A stretch of 64,000 bases of DNA from Citrus sinensis. Its lineage: Eukaryota; Streptophyta; Magnoliopsida; Sapindales; Rutaceae. Under the pieces are notes generated by a model. The model saw only the letters and a program-made list of their open reading frames with translations, made no database searches and was not told the DNA's origin. The translations under genes were made by a program, and so were the position numbers. Position 1 is the stretch's first letter. Every line of letters begins with the position of its first letter. Shown here in pieces: positions 48,201-58,876 of this stretch. The stretch lies in contig NC_068559.1 in the NCBI RefSeq assembly GCF_022201045.2, positions 21,273,501 to 21,337,500 of the forward strand. The letters run 5' to 3'.

Positions 48201-50207
48201 AACACATCAACTAAATTTCCAAACTTCATGAATACTTTCTGTTCCACGCAACAACTTGTTGGAAGTAAAGGACAAAAGAAGGAAAACAGAAGAAAAGATA
48301 CAAATAGAAGTGTAGTTCAAGGGCTGCAGATTAGATAGTTATTTTTCCTAAAGAAATAAAGGAAGCATTCATTTATCCTTGAATTAATATATTAAAGGAT
48401 AATCTTGGCCCTAAGTTATATATAATATTGTTTGCTAACAAAAGAAATCAAGGAGAATGATGTTGGAACTTACTTTCCTATAAAGAGGCCTTCTTTTCTT
48501 CTCTGTCAAAGCATTTCTCTCCTCTGCGAGATCTCGGATCTCCTCCTCTAGAAGCTTTCCTTTTTTACCAAATGTGTGATCCAACTCTGCTAGCTTCTCT
48601 TCAAGTTTCTTGTCTATGGCATTGAGCCTCTCTAACAATATATCATCTCTCTCTTTCATATCATCGAACTCCTCTTCATCGTCATCATCAACTCCCCCTT
48701 GTAACAGTCGCTTCTCTTCATCCATTTCGGCATTTTCTACAGCATCAACATTGGGTCCTGCTTGCTCATGACGAATGACTCCATAATTAGTAGGATTATT
48801 AGGATCATACACTTCTTTCCACTCCACCAACCTCATAGCTCTATTAAGCTTCTGTTGAAGCATGAACTTATCTTTGCCTTCTGCTTCTTTCAGTCGATTC
48901 ATCAACTCACCAATGACCCTATATTCATGGCGGAGAGGGAAATGTTTCTGCTCAAATTTGTCAATTTTGTTCATCCACTTAAAAGCTTCGTCCGGAGTCT
49001 CTGTGAAGACATTCAAAAGGAAAATCTCTCTTCATCTCACTGCTAAGCCACTAACTACTGATAGAATTATAAATCAATATGTGTTGAATAATACACAGCA
49101 AAATTTCAACTCTAAAACCAAAAACAAAATGGGATTTTAATTCTACAAATACATACCATGTATTGCTAGCAAGAAAAAAGAAAATAACAGTTTCAAGTAA
49201 TAACAAAGTTCACCTTCCAAAGTCAATCTTTTTTCCATTCAACACTTCTCTTAACCTACCAAATATTCAGACGCTGAAAACAACTTAAAACTCATTTTAC
49301 AGAGAAAATTGAATATTGAAGCGAATATCTGTATACTTCAGAGTATTCAATTCACAAAAAGCTGACTTCATGTATTCTTGTTCACATTGTCGACAATTTA
49401 CTATAATAAAAGATAAAACCATAAAAATTGCATAGTTAACAGCCAAGTAAACATTCCACAACATTCTCAGTCAATAAAAAACAAGCATGCAAATTCCAAA
49501 ACACTGCATAAATATTACTAGGTAATTAAACAAAATTTAAATTCTTTATACACAATTTCTCAACAAATTTATATACCAGCCTCAGTGAAGTTCTGGAGCA
49601 GCTCCTTGTGTCTTTTGAATTTCTTCTGAAATACTTGAAACCTTTTATTCACAGCATCTCTAGAAAACCTTTCATCATCCTCATCGCTATCAGAATCAGT
49701 GGGTTCTTCATATAAGTTCAAGTCCCCGGTATCCTTCAACCTCTCTTTCTCAAGCTTCTCGATCAATGGTCCAACGCCCATGTAATCCTCCTCATCTTCT
49801 TGATCAATGTCTTTTGTATCCAATCCTTGCCTCTTCCTCGCTTCTCTCTCTCTCCCCTTTTCGCGCTCCACTTCAGCCAGCAGGTCTTGAGCTACTCTAG
49901 AATATGCAGAGCCTGTGGAGAAATGGCTTTTCAACAAAATTGAGGGCTTTGATGTTTGGTTGTAGCGAAAGTGTGAGAAAGTTGAAATTTTCCGAGAAAA
50001 TGAGTAAATGGGTTTGGCGGAGTACTCTTGTGATGCATTTGGGAAATGGGTTCTTGGTGGCAAGGGGTTTGGGGGAGTTTGGTTGGTGAGAAAATGTGGG
50101 AAAGTTGAGATTTTCCGGGAAAATGAAAGTGGGGTTTTAGTAGGGTTTTTGAGGTTTTGGTTGAGTAGTAGACGAGACCATGAAAATGGTCGGGTTTTGT
50201 TGGTCAT
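45295..50207 (-). CDS. Ribosomal protein uS5, mitochondrial type
   Basis: Eight exons read on the minus strand: 50207-49577, 49000-48474, 47090-47040, 46939-46832, 45922-45827, 45708-45610, 45505-45446 and 45360-45295, all with GT-AG borders and joining to 545 residues. The N-terminus (MTNKTRPFSWSRLLLNQNL) is basic and Ser-rich, as expected for organelle import, and contains a duplicated unit. A long acidic and coiled middle region follows. The last exons give the uS5 core: GGQVVKYTAMLACGNYHGVV, GFAKAKGPAVPIALQKAYEK, VYLWPAPTATGMKAGRTV and the C-terminal SRNPHNTVKALFKALNAI. It is a component of the small organelle ribosomal subunit involved in decoding fidelity. Mitochondrial rather than plastid location is inferred from resemblance to the Arabidopsis S5-family protein At1g64880. 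Confidence 0.9.
46473..46585. repeat. 38-bp minisatellite in uS5m intron
   Basis: Three tandem copies of AAAAATCTAAAATAGACCCA followed by CATCATGAATAAGTTTT, in the intron between the exons at 46832 and 45922. Confidence 0.85.
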
Positions 50208-51013
50208 CGCTGCCAGTAGAGATGTTATTGATTCATTTGAGTGGATGAGAAGGAGAACTGAGTGAAAGGGGAAAAAATGAGAGAAAAACAGAGAGAAAAT
50301 GAGAGAAAATTTTGAACTCACTAGGGTTTTAGACTGCTTGCCAGTGTGATGGCTGATGATGTTATTCGCTTGGATCCATATTCAGAATCTCAAAATGTAA
50401 GCCCATAAAAGTGGCCCAATCATGGTGAAAAGATAAAGAAAAGATTATTCCAGGGATTTATTAAACTAGGAGTCCCTTCAATTTACAAATAAACAACGAA
50501 GCGTATATAACTTTATAATACATTCAAATGCATCCAGTTCCACCAGAATAAATAAAATTTTACATAATTTGTTTTACATGATTGTTGTTTACAAATCACT
50601 TATACGTTTATTAATTAATAATTAAAATGGGATAGAATCGTAATGAAAAATGAAAATAAAAATAAATTTTTTATTTTAGTTGTAGGAATAAGAATAAGTT
50701 GTATTGTTATTAACGGAAAATGAAAGAATATTTATAAATTTTATTTTGTATCTCTTTGTCTCTTGTACTTGCAATGATCAAGTATACTAAATAGTTGGCC
50801 TTATTTATGAATAATGATAAATATCCCAAATTTTATATCAAAACAACTCTCCTAAATAATATGATATTTACAAATTAATTTATAATTTATTTAAAAATTG
50901 AATAAATAAATTATATTATTTCACCAATCAATTAATGAGTATCACATTATTTAAGATAATTTTAAAATATGCAGCACTACTTTATATCCTTCGTTTATGA
51001 TCACTTCTATGTG
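50208..51013. other. Intergenic DNA upstream of uS5m
   Basis: Promoter side of the uS5m gene, then AT-rich DNA. No gene seen. Confidence 0.45.
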
Positions 51014-51828
51014 ACTCTCCGTTTGGTACAGCTTATTAAATAGAGCTTATAGCAGTAGAGCTTATACCAATAGAGTTTTTGAACAAAAAGCCATTTGATG
51101 TTTGGTTGTCAATTAAAAAAATACTTTTAAACCATTAAAGTGTTTGGTTGTGTAAAATTAAAAGTGATTTTGTGTAATTAAATTACTAAAAATGATATGT
51201 ATTCATAATTATATAACATGTAACAAAATACATCCAAGCTATTAATTAATAAGAAAAAATCAGTTCAATCATTTCTTTAATTTTCAAAATTAAAAATTAC
51301 ATAATTGGTATATTCTCTTAAACAAATAATACTATCTAAATTAAAATGATAATTAATAATATAACTGAAATGTTAACGGAACATGAGAAGTATCGCATTA
51401 CTTGGTATCCTCCTCACCAAAAATGTTGGCTATGACTATGATCGGTCTCTCAAGTGTTGGTTATGTATTAGGGATTGTAAAATTAAAGTGCTAGTTATTT
51501 AAAAAAAAAAAAGTGAAGTGGCGGTAGCAATATGTTTATATGGTGGCAACAATTTTCGTAGGATAGGTTTTATACAAAGGGTATTATGTAATTAATAAAA
51601 TATGTTAAGGATATTTTTGATATTATATATTTTTTAGAAAAGCTCTCTAATCTCTACTCCCAAAAGCTCAAATTTTGGGCTTTTGCTAGTAGAGGTAAAT
51701 TAACTTATTTAAGTTAAAAAAAACTCTACTAAAAAAATAATCAAATACCATAAAAATTTTTAAAAAGTGCTTATGAGATTAAATAAGCACTTATATCTCT
51801 TAAATAAGTCATATCAAACAGGCACTTA
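51014..51828. mobile_element. MITE-like element, first of a tandem pair
   Basis: It begins CTCCGTTTGGTACAGCTTATT and ends AATAAGTCATATCAAACAGG, inverted ends typical of hAT-like MITEs. It is longer than its neighbour because of extra internal DNA (about 51130-51630). A TSD is not clear. Confidence 0.6.
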
Positions 51829-52176
51829 GGCTCCGTTTGGTACATCTTATTAAATAGAGCTTATAACAGTAGAGCTTATACCAATAGTATTTTTGGATAA
51901 AAAGTCATTGGGTGTTTGATTGTCAATAAAAAAGTACTTTTGAACCATTAAACTTTGTGATATTTTTTATATTATATATTTTTTAGAAAAACTCTCTAAC
52001 CTCTACTTTTAAAAGCTCAAATTTTAGATTTTTGTTAGTAGAGGTAAATTAGCTTATTTAAACTAAAAAAACTCTATTAAAAAAATAACCAAATACTATA
52101 AAAAATTTTAAAAAGTGCTTATGGGATTAATTAAGCACTTATGGCTCTTAAATAAGCTATACCAAACAGGCACTTA
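51829..52176. mobile_element. MITE-like element, second of a tandem pair
   Basis: Same ends (GTTTGGTACATCTTATT and AATAAGCTATACCAAACAGG) and same internal order as the element on its left, without the extra DNA. The two abut at CAGGCACTTAGGCTCCG. Confidence 0.65.
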
Positions 52177-52459
52177 ACGGTCATTCGCGCAAAGGGACGA
52201 ATTTAAAACAAATGATAAAAATATGAACTTATTTGTTTTTTCAAAGACTATATGGATAATTTGGCAATTTTACAACCCATGGAGAAATGTTGCGCTAGGG
52301 GCCGGGAGGAGCAAATTGAACCACTCTGGTGCTTCATCTCTGTCATGTTGTTTCAGTCTAACTGTTGCTGAGAGAGCTATTGAAGCTCTGAAGTGACATA
52401 CCAAAAATTCATTCTTTACAACCAATACAAAAACATTGCAGTACGAATACATCATAGTT

Positions 52460-55400
52460 ATGATAAAGCACCTGAATAAGCAAAGAAAAGCCCTGTTTCC
52501 ATCATATTTTCTCTCGAAATCCCTCACTTTCTCATCAACCAATAACCCTCACAATCCCCACAGTAAACTCGCAATAAACTCATCTCTCAAAAACAACCCA
52601 CCCCATCCTAACAACTGCAGAAATGCCACTGCCATCTCCCCTGCAAAATCCCATCTTTACGCTTATTTCTTTTGCACTCTCATACAGCTTTACCTAACCT
52701 GTGGCAGATTCGCAAAGGCATCAGATACATTCTTTACAATGAGGAACTTCAATATTATTCCCGTTTTGTCCCTTTGGAATAAGCTTATTTACCATTTCAA
52801 TGCCTCTGGCTTGGTCTCTCAGGTATGGATTGTTTATACACACATGATCTCATGTGGGGTTTTGCCAAATGTTTTCACTATCAATGTGTTGGTCCACTCT
52901 TTTTGTAAAGTGGGTAACTTGAGTTTTGCTTTGGATTTTCTTCGAAATGTTGAAATTGATGTTGATAATGTAACATATAATACTGTCATTTGGGGGTTTT
53001 GTGAGCAAGGATTAGCTAACCAGGGGTTTGGGTTGCTGTCAATAATGGTAAAGAATGGCATTAGTGTTGATTCTTTTAGTTGTAATACATTAGTTAAGGG
53101 ATTTTGTAGAATTGGGATGGTTAAGTATGGAGAGTGGGTTATGGATAATTTAGTGAATGGTGGGGTTTGTAGAGATGTTATAGGTTTTAACATATTGATT
53201 GATGGCTATTGTAAAAGTGGAGATTTGAGTTCTGCCCTCAAATTGATGGAGGGAATGAGGAGGGAGGGTGTTATTCCTGATATTGTTAGTTATAATACTT
53301 TAATCAGTGGATTTTGCAAAAGAGGTGATTTTGTTAAGGCTAAGAGTTTGATTGATGAAGTTTTGGGGTCTCAGAAGGAAAGAGATGCTGATACATCTAA
53401 AGCTGACAATTTTGAGAATGAAAATGGGAATGTGGAAGTTGAACCAAATTTGATTACTCATACTACACTTATAAGTGCATATTGTAAGCAGCAGGCACTT
53501 GAAGAAGCACTTGGTTTGTACGAGGAAATGGTTAAGTATGGGTTCTTGCCTGATGTAGTTACTTACAGTTCCATTATGGGTGGTCTTTGCAAGTGTGGGA
53601 GGTTGGCTGAAGCAAAAATGCTTTTTAGGGAGATGGAGAAGATGGGTGTGGATCCAAATCATGTATCTTATACTACTCTTATTGATTCTTTATTCAAAGC
53701 AGGGTGTGCCATGGAAGCTTTTGCTCTTCAAAGCCAAATGATGGTCCGTGGTGTTGCCTTTGATGTGGTTGTGTACACCACATTGATGGATGGTCTTTTT
53801 AAGGCTGGAAGGCCCAGTGAGGCAGAGGACACTTTCAATTTGATTTTGAAGCATAATTTAGTTTCCAATCATGTCACCTATTCTTCACTGATTGATGGAT
53901 GCTGCAAATTAGGGGACATGAGTGCTGCAGAATCTATCCTGCAAGAAATGGAGGAGAAACATGTTGTTCCAAATGTTATTACTTATTCCTCTATCATAAA
54001 TGGTTATGTTAAAAAGGGAATGCTCGATGAAGCAGCAAATGTCATGAGAAAGATGAAGAGTCAAAATATCATGCCAAATGTTTTCATTTTTGCTGCACTA
54101 ATTGATGGTTATTTCAAAGCAGGTAAACAAGAAGTTGCCTTCGATCTTTATAATGACCTGAAACTGGTAGGAATGGAGGAAAACAATTATATACTTGATA
54201 TTTTTGTAAACTATTTGAAAAGACATGGAAAAATGAAAGAAGCCAATGGATTGGTCGTAAATATGATGTCCCGGGGCTTGGTACCTGACCGGGTTAACTA
54301 CACATCTTTGATGGATGGCTTCTTTAAAGTGGGAAAGGAGACAGCTGCTCTGAACATAGCACAAGAAATGACAGAAAAAAATATTCCTTTTGATGTCACT
54401 GCATACAATGTCCTAATTAATGGTCTCTTGAGACATGGCAAATGTGAAGTACAATCTGTTTATTCTGGAATGAAAGAGATGGGTTTAACTCCAGACCTTG
54501 CCACATACAACATCATGATTAGTGCAAGCTGCAAGCAGGGGAACCTGGAAATTGCTTTTAAACTTTGGGATGAGATGAGGAGGAATGGGATAATGCCAAA
54601 TTCAGTCACTTGTAATGTTCTGGTTGGAGGACTTGTTGGATTTGGTGAGATTGAAAAAGCTATGGATGTTTTGAATGATATGCTGGTTTGGGGGTTTTCC
54701 CCGACCTCAACCACTATTAAGATTCTGCTTGACACATCTTCAAAGAGCAGAAGGGGTGATGTAATTCTCCAAATGCACGAGCGACTTGTTGACATGGGAG
54801 TTAGATTGAATCAGGCATATTATAACAGTCTCATAACCATCTTATGCAGGCTAGGGATGACCAGAAAAGCTACTTCAGTATTAGAAGATATGAGAGGAAG
54901 AGGAATAATGATGGATACCATCACTTACAATGCCCTCATACGTGGATATTGGGTTAGTAGCCATATAAACAAGGCTTTGGCAACATATACTCAGATGATA
55001 AATGAAGGCGTTTCCCCAAATACTGCAACTTATAATATTCTTTTAGGTATTTTTTTGGGTACTGGTTCAACGAAAGAGGTGGATGATTTATTTGGTGAAA
55101 TGAAGAAAAGAGGCTTGAAGCCTGATGCTTCCACATATGATACTTTGATTTCTGGCCATGCTAAGATTGGAAATAAGAAGGAATCTATACAAATTTACTG
55201 CGAAATGATTACCAAAGGCTATGTTCCCAAAACTAGCACTTATAATGTGCTTATCGGTGATTTTGCCAAAGAGGGAAAGATGCACCAGGCTAGAGAGCTT
55301 CTGAAGGAGATGCAAGCAAGAGGGAGAAATCCTAACTCTTCAACTTATGACATATTAATCGGTGGCTGGTGTGAACTGTCTAATGAGCCTGAGCTAGACA

Positions 55401-55579
55401 GAACACTAATACTGTCATACCGAGCTGAGGCAAAAAAATTATTTATGGAGATGAACGAGAAAGGTTTTGTACCTTGTGAAAGTACTCAGACTTGCTTTAG
55501 TTCTACCTTTGCTAGACCAGGAAAGAAGGCTGATGCCCAGAGATTATTGCAAGAATTTTACAAGAGCAACGACATTTAA
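52460..55579 (+). CDS. P-class pentatricopeptide repeat (PPR) protein, organelle-targeted
   Basis: The first ATG in the open frame is at 52460, giving 1039 residues in one exon. The N-terminus (MIKHLNKQRKALFPSYFLSK) is basic and free of acids, fitting a mitochondrial presequence. From about residue 65 to the end there are about 26-27 near-continuous 35-residue PPR motifs, for example VTYNTVIWGFCEQGLANQGF, ITYSSIINGYVKKGMLDEAA and STYNVLIGDFAKEGKMHQAR. Almost all are canonical P motifs with no E or DYW domain. One repeat (about residues 300-330) has an acidic insertion and the penultimate one has a short insertion. P-class proteins bind organelle RNA, one base per repeat, for stability, splicing or translation. 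It resembles Arabidopsis At5g14770 as I recall it; the RNA target is unknown. Confidence 0.94.
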   Translation: MIKHLNKQRKALFPSYFLSKSLTFSSTNNPHNPHSKLAINSSLKNNPPHPNNCRNATAISPAKSHLYAYFFCTLIQLYLTCGRFAKASDTFFTMRNFNIIPVLSLWNKLIYHFNASGLVSQVWIVYTHMISCGVLPNVFTINVLVHSFCKVGNLSFALDFLRNVEIDVDNVTYNTVIWGFCEQGLANQGFGLLSIMVKNGISVDSFSCNTLVKGFCRIGMVKYGEWVMDNLVNGGVCRDVIGFNILIDGYCKSGDLSSALKLMEGMRREGVIPDIVSYNTLISGFCKRGDFVKAKSLIDEVLGSQKERDADTSKADNFENENGNVEVEPNLITHTTLISAYCKQQALEEALGLYEEMVKYGFLPDVVTYSSIMGGLCKCGRLAEAKMLFREMEKMGVDPNHVSYTTLIDSLFKAGCAMEAFALQSQMMVRGVAFDVVVYTTLMDGLFKAGRPSEAEDTFNLILKHNLVSNHVTYSSLIDGCCKLGDMSAAESILQEMEEKHVVPNVITYSSIINGYVKKGMLDEAANVMRKMKSQNIMPNVFIFAALIDGYFKAGKQEVAFDLYNDLKLVGMEENNYILDIFVNYLKRHGKMKEANGLVVNMMSRGLVPDRVNYTSLMDGFFKVGKETAALNIAQEMTEKNIPFDVTAYNVLINGLLRHGKCEVQSVYSGMKEMGLTPDLATYNIMISASCKQGNLEIAFKLWDEMRRNGIMPNSVTCNVLVGGLVGFGEIEKAMDVLNDMLVWGFSPTSTTIKILLDTSSKSRRGDVILQMHERLVDMGVRLNQAYYNSLITILCRLGMTRKATSVLEDMRGRGIMMDTITYNALIRGYWVSSHINKALATYTQMINEGVSPNTATYNILLGIFLGTGSTKEVDDLFGEMKKRGLKPDASTYDTLISGHAKIGNKKESIQIYCEMITKGYVPKTSTYNVLIGDFAKEGKMHQARELLKEMQARGRNPNSSTYDILIGGWCELSNEPELDRTLILSYRAEAKKLFMEMNEKGFVPCESTQTCFSSTFARPGKKADAQRLLQEFYKSNDI

Positions 55580-56976
55580 TAGATGGGTGGAGAAAAAAAG
55601 AAAACAAAAAAAGGAAGTGTGAGAAGCCTTGCTGCCCCTCCAGGACTATGAATATCATAAGTGGTTATATCATAAGGTATACACCCTTACCCAATTTATG
55701 TTTATGGTGATCACTGTAGTCTATAATATTTGCTAATTGCTTTGGACAATTATTACTGAACGTTTATCTAGCCTATGATTTTCCTTTGTGGAGTAGGCCA
55801 AAAGAAACACAAACGTGGCTTACCTTTCCAATGTTCAAATCTTTACCTTTTTTAATATGACTTATTTTAATAACTAGCAATGTTACAATACTGCTTCTAT
55901 TTTGTGAATGCTTGGCTGATGATTACAGTTGACCGTAATTCTACGAACCGGCGGCTGCCTTCTCCTTTTGCATTTTTTTGTTATAACTCACATGTATAGT
56001 TTTTTAGCATACACTTACTACTTCATGTAGTATTATTTCATTATGCTTCTGGATGGATTCTTTCTTTCCTTTTCAAGTGTGTGTATGGCTGATTTTCTTC
56101 AGCTAATTAATTTTTCTACTTTGGTACGATTCTTTGGACTTTCATTGAAAAGACAATCTATCAGGGGGAAAAGAAATAAATAAATAAAAATTTCCAAAAT
56201 GTCCGCTAGCAGTACCTTTTTTAAGCAGTACCATTGTCACATCCTTTTCTCTTGTTGACAGTAGTCTTTTTAACAATAATTTTGCATATGTGCACCCTTC
56301 TTCCCTCTGTGTAAGTCAGGCCTCTCCTGTCTGTGCAGTTGGTAATGAAGTGCTGAAAAACAGAGTTGTTCCACAAGCTAAAAGCAGCACAATTGACTGA
56401 GGAGTTTACTTGATTGGTGAGAGCATGTGCTGCTTGCTCTTCACTTTCAATAGTGGACAGAGCTATGGCCTTCACTGACAGCGAAATGACTGCAGTATTT
56501 AGAAGGTAGCCCATATAATGTACTTTCTCATAAGTATCTTTCAGCAGTTCTACTTCTGCTGTTGGCACTTGCATTTATTGTTGTTTCTAAATGCAAGAAT
56601 ATAACGTTGTAATTTTACTGGTTCAGGTCACATCAAATAGTTCACACGGCTGATGACGACTGACCTTGAACTGGCCAAAATCTTTTTGAACAGGCTGCGC
56701 TAGCTTATCTGTATTCATGGGCGGGCATAGGAATCCCTGCTTAAACACTTATTCTTTTCTTGGTTTTGAATCTTTAATTCTTTCACAGATGTCCAAGAAG
56801 TCTGGATTTCACTTGATCAGGCTTCGATCTTCCAGTAAGAGCTGCTGCTTCAACAGGTCATAGATGATTTTCTTTTTACCATTTTGGTTTTTTGCCAGAG
56901 TTTCTTAATTAAAAATGCCTGCATGCATCTGGAAAATATTTTCAATTCCACTAATTTGGGATAAGTGTTTATTGCA
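55580..56976. other. Intergenic DNA after the PPR gene
   Basis: Includes the PPR 3' UTR. A 117-codon minus-strand open frame (56221-56574) has no recognisable domain. No other gene seen. Confidence 0.45.
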
Positions 56977-56984
56977 TAGCTCAT

Positions 56985-57556
56985 AGGGATGATAAAATCC
57001 TCCATGGGTAGGTTTGGAGTCCCATGAGGCCCACCCCAAATGGGGTGAATTTTGAATAATTTTTGCAGAATGGGAGAAAAATAATCCCAAAATTCTTAAT
57101 GAGGTGAGATTTGGTTTTGTACTCCCCACCCCACCCCTATCTCAGTCCCCCTTGTATATGAATTTTTTTTAATTTTTGTTCAATAATTTTTGTTTTATCA
57201 ATTACAATGTTGGTTAATAAAATTTTCTTTTTATTTTTATCTAATATAAATATGTTATAACTAAAAGAAAATCTTATATTATAGTTCGCATTCAATCTTA
57301 AAATATTGTTATGTTTTCTTTTTATTTTGGAAAGTGCTGCTCTATTCAAATATTTTTTAGTTTTGATATTATTTCAAGATAGTGTTTCAACCTTTTGGAG
57401 TTTTTTTAAATAAGTAAATAAGAAATAAGCTGGGGATAAGAAAATTATTCCCTACTACATTTATTAGGGATGAGGTTGAGAATGAAGATAATTTTTAATG
57501 GAGTGGGGAATGGGATAGGCCTCTCCACCCCCACCCTACTGCAATGCCATCCCTAC
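56985..57556. mobile_element. hAT-type element related to 43652-44676
   Basis: Ends AGGGATGATAAAATCC and (reverse complement) GTAGGGATGGCATTGC, with an imperfect 8-bp TSD TAGCTCAT/TAACTCAT (56977-56984 and 57557-57564). It has the same CCCCACCCC-rich subterminal style as the other element. No transposase. Confidence 0.65.
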
Positions 57557-57564
57557 TAACTCAT

Positions 57565-58876
57565 ATTGAGAAATCAATTCAGTAAATTATTGAGATCATG
57601 ATCTTTGAGGATGAATGAAATAATTAATTATTGACCTTGCCGTTTCTAAAATCGGTTATTCTCTTCAGGCTTTTCGTTTAAAGTCTGCCCGGAGCCAGTA
57701 TCTGCTCCCCATTCTTAATATTGTTGAGACGTATATAAACACGTTCAAATGGCGTTGCTTGGTGGGATCAAATTATTCCATCTCATTAATGTGCCTTTTC
57801 AGAATACAAAGATTTCCAATGGACCACCAGATTTGTTGATCACTCATTCAATGGTCACGTAGCTTAGAAGTTCCGACATATGCTGATTAGAAATATAGTG
57901 AGTATCACATATTTTTCCCAACAGTAATACTTTTACTTCGGTGCCCACACTAGTCAAAATCTTTACTTTTTTCCTTCCTTGACTTGTATTACTTGTGACT
58001 TGTGCTACTGCTTTACAATATCTGATACATCCAGGTGAACAAACTGGCAAAGGACACAATGTTTCAAGGATGTTTCGGTTGATTCAATGTATTTTATACT
58101 CTTCAGTTTTTAAATTTAATGCAATTGTAGTTCATACATCCCGAAACTTTTACACTTGCTGGCTACTGCATGTTCTCACATCCCAGAAAAATGAAATGCT
58201 CTTTGTAAGTATTACATAGCATTATGAAGTAGAAAATAACCCTTCTGAATGAAGCAGTATGCTGAAACAAAAGATTCAAGATTCCAAGCTTTACCTCTCC
58301 AAATTTTAGGTAAAAGTTGCTCTATTAGGCCGCATGTTTGTTAACAAAAAACACTTTTTAACAGTAATACCAAATTAACTTCAATTTTTTCATTGTTTCT
58401 GATTGATATGAGCAACACGTGGAACATGTATCTAAACCTACAACAATTAATATAAGCACCAAAAATATTAATACAAAAACTTTTAAGTGAAAGCTGGAAA
58501 TGGAAAACTTTATTACAAGGTTTAGGCTGTATTACAAAATAACATACATGAATTATTTCTCCGGTAGATGTCTGTATATATTATATAACATTGATGCTCC
58601 ACAATAAAGCGTCAACCTATAGTGTGTCCTTATATTTATTACTTTGATGATTACATCATAATTATTCTATTTTCTCTGCAATAAAATCAATGGCAATTAC
58701 CTTACATCAAGTTATCTAACTGAAAAACTCCATGGTTGACGAACTGTGGTAATGATCTCAGTCAGGCACTTGTATCTCAGCACCGAGGCATGAAATTTTT
58801 TCGTACTTCAGATCAGACAACCGAACAGAATGCACATCAGTTAAAACTCCATGGAAGCATAAAACCAAGTTCCAAA
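57565..58876. other. Intergenic DNA, 3' side of the MEX1-like gene
   Basis: No gene seen; short open frames (57844-58059, 57995-58219) lack recognisable features. The right part should include the MEX1-like 3' UTR. Confidence 0.45.

Noticed and set aside
56221-56574. 117-codon minus-strand open frame
   Set aside because: No domain, no splice context and atypical composition; probably chance.
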